From Candidatus Brocadia sp. (GTDB lineage Bacteria > Planctomycetota > Brocadiia > Brocadiales > Brocadiaceae): 10,416 bases of DNA. The stretch spans positions 1-10,416 of the forward strand of contig JAUQXU010000503.1 of NCBI GenBank assembly GCA_030837935.1. The letters are read 5' to 3'. Positions 4,997 to 10,416 of this stretch are shown here, one piece after another. The notes beneath the pieces were generated by a model. It had not been told where the DNA came from. It ran no database searches and worked only from the letters and a program-made list of their open reading frames with translations. The position numbers were made by a program, and so were the translations under genes. The first letter of the stretch is position 1. The number at the start of each line of letters is the position of its first letter.

Positions 4997-6664
4997 ATGT
5001 CGTATGTTGTATTAGCGCGCCGATATCGCCCTCAAACATTTGAGGACCTGGTTGGACAAGAGCCCATTGTGACAACCCTCAGAAATGCTATCCGGTCTGA
5101 CAGGGTTGCACATGCCTACCTGCTGGCAGGGCCGCGAGGAGTAGGGAAGACCTCAATGGCACGTATCCTTTCGAAAGCGTTAAATTGCAAACATGGGCCG
5201 ACGGATACTCCTTGCAATGCCTGCGATATTTGCCGATGCATCTCTGAAGGGAATGACATCGATGTTTTGGAAATCGATGGCGCATCAAACCGGGGAATCG
5301 ATGAGGTCAGGAATATACGGCAAAATGCAGCCTATGCCCCGTCGCGCGGCCGCTACAAAATTTATATTATTGACGAAGTACATATGCTCACCCGTGAGGC
5401 CTTCAATGCCCTTCTGAAAACCCTTGAAGAACCGCCAGCGCATGTCAAGTTTATCTTTGCTACCACGGCAGTTAATCGCCTCCCTGAAACCGTTCAGTCC
5501 CGATGTCAGCGATTCGATTTCAGGAACATATCTGTCCATGATATTGAAAAACGGCTGTTAGATATCTGCAAGTCTGAAGGAGTGCAGGTTGAACCCTCTG
5601 CCATTCATATGATCGCAAGATATGCCAGGGGTGGGTTGCGGGATTCTCAATCGGTTTTAGACCAACTCCTCTCTTTTTGTAAGGATAAGATATCTCCGGA
5701 AGATGTAAATTTTGTTTTGGGTTGCATCGGTGAAGATAAGATATTTGGTATGTTTGAGAGCTTCGTAAAAAAAGATGTATCCACTGCCTTGAGAATTGTA
5801 GATGAGATTTTAAACGAAGGAAAGACTTCCGGAGAATTTATTGATCAGTTGCTTTCCTGTATCAGGGAACTGCTGATCTTTTCATCTTGTGGCCCGGAGG
5901 CAAAGTGGATTGAGTTTACTGCGCCTTTGGTGCAAAAATATGGGAATTCCATTTCCCGGGATACCCTCATGTATATGGTTCAGATACTTTCGGATGCGAG
6001 GATGCGCACAACCGATTCTCTCTTACAGCGCATTTTGCTGGAAATTGCTGTAATTAAGTTATGTCGGATGGAATCGGTTGGTTCATTATACGAGATTGCA
6101 GAAAAGATTGCGTCATTAGAAGATAGACTTGTACACCTCAAAAGTCAGCCGGTTAAGGAAAATGAGGACATAGCGCCGGCTCAAAAAGCTGTTGCTCGGC
6201 ACATAGTGTCGGAACCGGTATCGGAAGCATATCATACACCACCGGGTAAAGGCAACGATTTCGGGAGCGCGGGTGACGAAAAAAATCTTTGGGAGAAGGT
6301 TCTCCTCATGATTCAGAGCAAAAAAAAATCAACCTGGGCGCTTTTGAAAGAAGGCAGATTTGCCGGATTCAAGGATGGAGAAATTGCCATCGAATTCCCC
6401 GGTAATTGTTCTTTTCATAAAGAAAAACTTGATCAGATTGAAGAAAAGAAACTTATCGAGCAATGCGCTAAAGAAGTAGTTCGTGGTAATGTACGGCTAA
6501 AACTGATGGTGTCCAAAAATGGAAGTTCTGAAAAAACTAAATCAAATGTATCCGCAGGTCGTGACTCTTCTGATCAGCAGCCGGTCGATCCGGTACTTTC
6601 TGAGCCAGCAGTAAAAAAGACCCTGGATCTTTTTGGCGGTCACGTCGTTAAGGTAAATAAATAG
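4997..6664 (+). CDS. dnaX: DNA polymerase III subunits gamma and tau
   Basis: This 555-residue AAA+ clamp-loader ATPase opens and places the sliding clamp and, as tau, links polymerase cores and helicase. Visible motifs are the Walker A GPRGVGKT at 45-52, a zinc module C64, C73, C76 and C79, the Walker B IIDEVH at 124-129, the sensor 1 region FIFATT at 152-157, and SRC with its arginine finger (R169) at 168-170. AAA+ and collar domains extend to about 370. A low-complexity linker (about 385-430) then leads to a C-terminal tau-type domain. The SD GAGGTG is 7 bases before the ATG. Nine consecutive A residues at 6320-6328 (Lys442-444) precede the C-terminal domain and could allow slippage to a gamma-like product. 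The stop codon is followed at once by the ybaB SD, so the genes are one operon. Confidence 0.97.
   Translation: MSYVVLARRYRPQTFEDLVGQEPIVTTLRNAIRSDRVAHAYLLAGPRGVGKTSMARILSKALNCKHGPTDTPCNACDICRCISEGNDIDVLEIDGASNRGIDEVRNIRQNAAYAPSRGRYKIYIIDEVHMLTREAFNALLKTLEEPPAHVKFIFATTAVNRLPETVQSRCQRFDFRNISVHDIEKRLLDICKSEGVQVEPSAIHMIARYARGGLRDSQSVLDQLLSFCKDKISPEDVNFVLGCIGEDKIFGMFESFVKKDVSTALRIVDEILNEGKTSGEFIDQLLSCIRELLIFSSCGPEAKWIEFTAPLVQKYGNSISRDTLMYMVQILSDARMRTTDSLLQRILLEIAVIKLCRMESVGSLYEIAEKIASLEDRLVHLKSQPVKENEDIAPAQKAVARHIVSEPVSEAYHTPPGKGNDFGSAGDEKNLWEKVLLMIQSKKKSTWALLKEGRFAGFKDGEIAIEFPGNCSFHKEKLDQIEEKKLIEQCAKEVVRGNVRLKLMVSKNGSSEKTKSNVSAGRDSSDQQPVDPVLSEPAVKKTLDLFGGHVVKVNK
6320..6328 (+). promoter_or_regulatory. 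A9 slippery run inside dnaX (possible gamma/tau switch)
   Basis: The reading frame passes through AAA AAA AAA (Lys442-444). If one A is lost, the frame ends at TGA 6345-6347 after about 449 residues. If one A is gained, or the ribosome slips back by one base, it ends at TAA 6403-6405 after about 469 residues. Both products keep the AAA+ and collar domains and lose the tau C-terminus. Thermus thermophilus dnaX is known to use an A9 run for transcriptional slippage, and E. coli uses A AAA AAG for ribosomal slippage. A GGAGAA-GG-TTCTCC hairpin lies 15 bases upstream (6292-6305). Usage is inferred. Confidence 0.55.
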
Positions 6665-6678
6665 GGGAGGTCATCACG

Positions 6679-7029
6679 ATGAAAGGTTTTGGTAATATTG
6701 CAGAAATGATGAAGCAGGCGCAGAAGCAGGCGCAAAAGATGCAAAAGCAGATGGAAGAGCTTCAAAATGATTTGAAGGAACGCGTCGTAGAAGCCAGTTC
6801 CGGCGGTGGGATGGTTACGGTGCATATGAATGGTAAGCAGGAAATTCTCTCTATTAAGATTGATCCGGAGGTGGTAGATCCAAAAGATGTTCAGATGCTT
6901 GAGGATCTCATTTTATCGGCTGTTTCGCAAGCGCTTAAGAAATCGCAGGAGTTATACCAATCTGAGATGGGTAAAGTTACCGGTGGGCTCAATGTGCCCG
7001 GGATGCAAGGATTGTTTGGCGGCATGTAA
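6679..7029 (+). CDS. ybaB: YbaB/EbfC nucleoid-associated DNA-binding protein
   Basis: This 116-residue protein has the full family pattern: an N-terminal amphipathic helix rich in K, Q and M (residues 9-35, with repeated KQAQK units), then ASSGGGMVTVHMNGKQEILSIKIDPEVVDP (about 40-69), a second long helix, and a Gly/Met-rich tail (GLNVPGMQGLFGGM). Known family members form tweezer-like dimers that bind DNA and affect nucleoid structure and gene expression. The family is nearly always next to dnaX and recR, as here. The SD GGGGAGG overlaps the dnaX stop codon and lies 8 bases before the ATG. The gene ends 37 bases before recR. Confidence 0.95.
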   Translation: MKGFGNIAEMMKQAQKQAQKMQKQMEELQNDLKERVVEASSGGGMVTVHMNGKQEILSIKIDPEVVDPKDVQMLEDLILSAVSQALKKSQELYQSEMGKVTGGLNVPGMQGLFGGM

Positions 7030-7066
7030 TTGGTGAAAATGAAATGGTTTTAAGAGGTTTCTGACT

Positions 7067-7675
7067 TTGAGTGCGTATCCACAATCCGTAATAAAACTTA
7101 TCAATGAATTCGGCAAAATGCCCGGGATAGGTCAGAAAACGGCGGAACGTCTCGCATGTTACATTCTAAAACTGCCGGCAGAAGAGGCTATGCAGCTTGC
7201 TTATGCTATCCGTGATGTAAAAAAGCTTGCCAAGGTATGTTCGGTCTGCTTTAATGTTTCGGAACATGATCCCTGTCATATTTGTAGTGATGTGTCGCGT
7301 GACAAATCAATGATTTGTGTGGTTGAACAACTCGCAGACTTTCTGACAATAGAAAAGACAGGGAAATACCGTGGTCTTTATCATGTACTCCAGGGGCATA
7401 TTTCTCCCCTGGAGGGTATTCATCCGGAATCTCTGACAATTGAAAAACTGTTACAGCGGGTGAAGGCTGACCATGTAAAAGAGGTTCTCCTTGCCACGAA
7501 TTTAAATATGGAAGGAGATACAACGGCTCTGTATATTCATAAGCAGTTGTATGCCTTAGGGGTTCGGACTACAAGACTTGCACGTGGATTGCCAACAGGA
7601 AGCTACCTGGAATATGCAAACACGGCGATTGTTGCTGATGCTATCAGCGGCAGAAGCGAGATGTTAGAGGTTTAA
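7067..7675 (+). CDS. recR: recombination mediator protein RecR
   Basis: This 202-residue protein is the usual length. It has an N-terminal helix-hairpin-helix (KMPGIGQKTAERLA, 17-30), a zinc finger with C58, C61, C70 and C73, a Toprim domain beginning ICVVEQ (83-88, with acidic E87), and the family signature LQGHISPLEGIHPESL. RecR acts with RecO (and RecF) to load RecA on SSB-coated single-stranded DNA at gaps. The start is TTG at 7067, supported by GAGG at 9-base spacing; the next in-frame Met (residue 18) would remove part of the HhH. It is third in the dnaX operon, and rpoN starts 28 bases after its stop codon. Confidence 0.95.
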   Translation: MSAYPQSVIKLINEFGKMPGIGQKTAERLACYILKLPAEEAMQLAYAIRDVKKLAKVCSVCFNVSEHDPCHICSDVSRDKSMICVVEQLADFLTIEKTGKYRGLYHVLQGHISPLEGIHPESLTIEKLLQRVKADHVKEVLLATNLNMEGDTTALYIHKQLYALGVRTTRLARGLPTGSYLEYANTAIVADAISGRSEMLEV

Positions 7676-7703
7676 TGTCGTTTTTTATGGAAGGTGATGT
7701 TTC

Positions 7704-9143
7704 ATGAAAATGCAATCATCCTTATTACCGCAACTTCAACAAAAACTGAAGTTGTCTCCTCAGATCATACAGTCAATTGAAATTCTGCAGTTGCCATTAT
7801 TAGCGCTTGTGGAACATATACAGCAGGAGATGGTAGATAATCCTGTGCTTGAAGAGGTGGTAGAAGAGAAGAAAGAAGAAAATCTCAAAGAAGGTGATGA
7901 TGCAGCTCAGACGTCCGGAGACGATGAGAAAGTGGATGAAATTGATAAACTGGGAGAAATTGCGGAGGATTGGCGTGAGTACTATTCGCAGACAACCGTG
8001 CGGCGCAGTAACATCTCTGAAGAACGCGACCAAAAACAGGAGGCGTTAGAAAATACAGCTGCCAAGCCGATATCCCTTCATGATTATTTAATGGGACAGG
8101 TGTCGTTGATTGATATTCCAGGCCATCTCACAGAGGCATGTGAAAATATCATCTATTCAATAGATAAATCCGGATACTTAGCCAGCCCGTTAGAAGAAAT
8201 TATGCAATCCCTTGAAAAACCCCTTTCTCTTGAAGAAGTCAAGGACGCCCTGAATATTGTGCAGACATTAGAACCACCTGGTGTTGGGGCCAGGAACTTA
8301 CAAGAGTGTTTGATGTTACAACTTGATAAACGGGATCCGAACTACCAGCTGACCATGGACATGCTGCTCAATCACTTAGAAGATATTGAAATGAAGAAGT
8401 ACCCTTTGATAGCAAAAAAAACCAGCCACAGCTTGGAGGTAATAAAGCGACAGGTAGAATTTATCCGCACGTTAAATCCCAAGCCCGGCTCTCTGTTTTG
8501 CGACGAGACCATACCCTATGTGGTTCCGGAGGTAAAAGTAGAATATATTGACGGAAAATACGAAGTGTTTCTGATCGATAACTCGAATTTACCCCATTTG
8601 CATATCAGTTCTTTTTATAGGAAATTTTTGAGTGAGAATGGCACCGACACTTCAACGCGCCAATACATACAAAAGAAAATTGAATCAGCGAAATGGCTTA
8701 TCGATGCTATTGAACAAAGACGGAGTACCTTGTATAAGGTGGCTTGTAAGATAGTGGAGTTACAAAGGGATTTTCTTGATGAGGGAGTTCATCGCCTTCG
8801 GACATTAAAGATGCAGGATGTCGCAGATATTGTTGGAGTGCATGTTTCAACGGTAAGTCGTGCCATTGCACATAAATATATTCAAACACCTCAGGGTATA
8901 TTCGAGATGAAGTTCTTCTTTACGGGAGGTTTTCAAAATGTAGATGGATCCATGGAATCATGGGAAGCTATAAGACAGAAACTTGCCGAAATCGTTGCAA
9001 AAGAGAATAAAGCCAACCCACTGAGCGACGAAGAAGTTGCTGATAAATTACATGCATCCGGCATTGCTATTGCCCGAAGAACAGTCACCAAATATCGACG
9101 GATTATGAAGATACCATCCTCAAGACAACGGAAGGAGTATTAA
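7704..9143 (+). CDS. rpoN: RNA polymerase sigma-54 factor
   Basis: This 479-residue protein is complete. Region I is Gln/Leu-rich (LLPQLQQKLKLSPQ, then QSIEILQLPLL, residues 7-32) and is where activator ATPases act. Region II is acidic (about 50-95). The core-binding domain follows from about 110. A helix-turn-helix (MQDVADIVGVHVSTVSRAIA, 370-389) contacts the -12 element, and the RpoN box ARRTVTKYR (457-465) reads the -24 element. Sigma-54 directs RNA polymerase to GG/GC promoters that need enhancer-binding proteins. The SD AAGGTGA is 6 bases before the ATG. It sits directly behind recR, which differs from the lptB-rpoN-hpf context of many Proteobacteria, and is probably transcribed with the dnaX operon. 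Its stop codon abuts the TTG of the lipoprotein gene. Confidence 0.97.
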   Translation: MKMQSSLLPQLQQKLKLSPQIIQSIEILQLPLLALVEHIQQEMVDNPVLEEVVEEKKEENLKEGDDAAQTSGDDEKVDEIDKLGEIAEDWREYYSQTTVRRSNISEERDQKQEALENTAAKPISLHDYLMGQVSLIDIPGHLTEACENIIYSIDKSGYLASPLEEIMQSLEKPLSLEEVKDALNIVQTLEPPGVGARNLQECLMLQLDKRDPNYQLTMDMLLNHLEDIEMKKYPLIAKKTSHSLEVIKRQVEFIRTLNPKPGSLFCDETIPYVVPEVKVEYIDGKYEVFLIDNSNLPHLHISSFYRKFLSENGTDTSTRQYIQKKIESAKWLIDAIEQRRSTLYKVACKIVELQRDFLDEGVHRLRTLKMQDVADIVGVHVSTVSRAIAHKYIQTPQGIFEMKFFFTGGFQNVDGSMESWEAIRQKLAEIVAKENKANPLSDEEVADKLHASGIAIARRTVTKYRRIMKIPSSRQRKEY

Positions 9144-9350
9144 TTGATAAAAAAAATTTCTTTCATAAAGATAATTTTCTTAATTATGATCACAGCAGTA
9201 CCGTCGTTTCTGACAGGCTGCTTTACCACCGATAAATATCATAAAGAAAAACAGCTTGATACTATCAAAAAGGACCTCGACGCTGCACACAAGGACACTG
9301 ATTGGGTATTGGGTCTGGATGAACCTTCCCCCCTCGTAGAAGAAAGATAA
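9144..9350 (+). CDS. small lipoprotein of unknown function
   Basis: This 68-residue protein starts at a TTG directly after the rpoN TAA. A strong GGAAGGAG SD lies inside the last rpoN codons with about 6-base spacing. The N-terminus has two lysines, a hydrophobic core (IIFLIMITAVPSF), and the lipobox LTGC (23-26), so signal peptidase II should cut before C26. The mature part is only about 43 residues, charged, without Cys beyond C26: TTDKYHKEKQLDTIKKDLDA, then WVLGLDEPSP near the end. A run of eight A residues (9149-9156) just after the start codon could be prone to slippage. I do not recognise the family. Tight coupling to rpoN suggests translation with it, but no function can be given. Confidence 0.75.
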   Translation: MIKKISFIKIIFLIMITAVPSFLTGCFTTDKYHKEKQLDTIKKDLDAAHKDTDWVLGLDEPSPLVEER

Positions 9351-9367
9351 CATTCCTGCGTCAGTTT

Positions 9368-9381
9368 TCGACTGTAGTCGA
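9368..9381. repeat. short inverted repeat between lipoprotein and deacylase genes
   Basis: TCGACT-GT-AGTCGA is a 6-bp inverted repeat with a 2-base centre in the 66-base gap between the two genes. No T-run follows, so it is not a clear terminator. It could be an operator or chance. No promoter boxes were found in this gap, so the deacylase may be read from upstream. Confidence 0.25.
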
Positions 9382-9416
9382 TAAGACCAATCTATTCCGC
9401 ATTCAGATGGAGCACC

Positions 9417-10416
9417 ATGGATTTTGATCTGATAATTAAAAACGGCACTGTAATCGATGGCACCGGTACGCCAAGACGGGAGATAGATATTGCCATCAAG
9501 GATGACAGGATCGCTTTTATGGATCAGCATATTCCCGGCAACGAATCCCTTGTAATTGATGCAAAGGAGATGATTGTCGCTCCCGGATTTATTGATATCC
9601 ATTCACATAGTGATTTTTTATGGCTTATCCGTCCGGAAAGTGATAGTAAGATATTTGATGGGGTAACTACAGAGATTTGCGGAAACTGTGGTTTCTCGGC
9701 TTTTCCACTGCATGGAAAGATGTTAGAAAGACGCACTCAGGGATTAGCCAAATATGGCATTGTTCCCACGTGGCAATCGGCTGCAGAGTTTTATGATGTC
9801 GCAGAAAAAGCCAGGAGTTCTATCAACCGGGCATTTCTCGTTGGTCATGGAAATATCAGGGCATGTACTCTTGAATATGAAAATAGAGCGCCCGATCCAT
9901 ATGAATTAGTTCAGATGGGCAGGGATGTGGAAGAAGCCATGCAGGCCGGGGCATTCGGTATGTCCAGTGGTCTTATCTATCCACCCGGGTGTTATGCAAA
10001 ACTCAGGGAACTTGCAGAAATGTGCAAAATGGTTAGAAAATACGGTGGTTTTTACGCAACCCATATACGGAATGAAGGTGATACACTTGAAGATGCCCTT
10101 TCCGAGGCTATTGAAATATCCAGACGCTCCGGGGCAAGATTGCAAGTATCACACCTTAAGACATCAGGAAGTAAAAATTGGTATAAAATCAACGATATCA
10201 TGATGATTATTGAAGGCGCAAGAAACGAAGGAATCGACGTTACGTGTGACCGCTATCCATATATTGCAGCTGCTACTGATCTCGATGTTATATTGCCTCA
10301 TTGGGTTTATGAAGGTGGCACCGAAAAGCAGATACAGAGGTTGAAAAATACGAATACCCGAAAACAGATTGCAAAAGAAATATCACGGTACTACGACGAT
10401 ACATCCTGGGGGAGAG
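9417..10416 (+). CDS. N-acyl-D-amino-acid deacylase (D-aminoacylase) family, 3' end cut
   Basis: 333 residues are visible of a family that usually has about 480-530. It belongs to the amidohydrolase superfamily. The N-terminal beta domain (DLIIKNGTVIDGTGTP...IDIAIKDDRI) is followed by APGFIDIHSHSD with H62 and H64, then GNCGFS with C91, THIRNEG with H216, and SHLKTSG with H246 and K248. These match in order and spacing the zinc ligands known in Alcaligenes D-aminoacylase (two His, a Cys, then His and His 30 apart). Such enzymes remove the acyl group from N-acyl-D-amino acids. Related members act on other N-acyl compounds, so the substrate is unproven. No signal peptide is seen. The SD GGAG precedes the ATG by 4 bases. 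The later catalytic Asp lies beyond the window. Confidence 0.92.
   Translation, partial: MDFDLIIKNGTVIDGTGTPRREIDIAIKDDRIAFMDQHIPGNESLVIDAKEMIVAPGFIDIHSHSDFLWLIRPESDSKIFDGVTTEICGNCGFSAFPLHGKMLERRTQGLAKYGIVPTWQSAAEFYDVAEKARSSINRAFLVGHGNIRACTLEYENRAPDPYELVQMGRDVEEAMQAGAFGMSSGLIYPPGCYAKLRELAEMCKMVRKYGGFYATHIRNEGDTLEDALSEAIEISRRSGARLQVSHLKTSGSKNWYKINDIMMIIEGARNEGIDVTCDRYPYIAAATDLDVILPHWVYEGGTEKQIQRLKNTNTRKQIAKEISRYYDDTSWGR

Noticed and set aside
5761..5780. A7 run in dnaX as an alternative slippery site
   Set aside because: It lies inside the region needed for clamp-loader function, so slippage there would give a product without the collar. The A9 run at 6320 is longer and better placed.
9368..9381. 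Intrinsic terminator between lipoprotein and deacylase genes
   Set aside because: The TCGACT/AGTCGA stem is short and has no following T-run.

Overview
The window looks like a chromosomal housekeeping segment of a Gram-negative-type bacterium of moderate GC content. I found no phage, IS element, CRISPR array or obvious defence locus. Supporting clues are a sigma-54 factor, a small lipoprotein with a clear lipobox, good Shine-Dalgarno sites mixed with GTG and TTG starts, and near-consensus sigma-70-type promoters. Intergenic regions carry palindromes and G/C-run repeats. An anaerobe such as an anammox-type planctomycete would fit, but this is a guess that the sequence alone cannot settle.

Layout. 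On the minus strand, bases 2304 to 1 hold a probable three-gene operon: a DUF2284 cysteine-rich metal-binding protein, a phasin-like coiled-coil protein, and an ABC1/UbiB-family atypical kinase cut by the window edge. A divergent promoter region (about 2340-2455) separates it from radC on the plus strand. A 332-base gene-free stretch rich in palindromes follows. Then comes a dense RNA and translation block: tRNA-Arg(ACG), tadA, a degenerate 9-base tandem repeat, tRNA-Ser(CGA), a 12-bp inverted repeat, tRNA-Ser(GGA), and a large (Alu-domain-containing) SRP RNA. From 4997 a second operon runs dnaX - ybaB/ebfC - recR - rpoN - small lipoprotein, followed 66 bases later by an N-acyl-D-amino-acid deacylase that runs off the window.

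How the parts fit. TadA converts A34 of tRNA-Arg(ACG) to inosine, and its substrate tRNA lies 33 bases upstream on the same strand. The order tadA - SRP RNA - dnaX - ybaB - recR matches the well-known Bacillus subtilis order (yaaJ-scr-dnaX-yaaK-recR), so it is an old conserved neighbourhood. What differs here is the rpoN and lipoprotein tail. The dnaX gene has an uninterrupted run of nine A residues before its C-terminal domain, with stops close behind in both shifted frames. This is the arrangement expected for slippage that makes a short gamma-like subunit beside tau.

I saw no clearly undescribed multi-gene system. The items most worth checking are the dnaX A9 site, the tRNA-Arg/tadA pairing, the tRNA-Ser/SRP RNA unit with its promoter, the rpoN-coupled lipoprotein, and the families of intergenic repeats.
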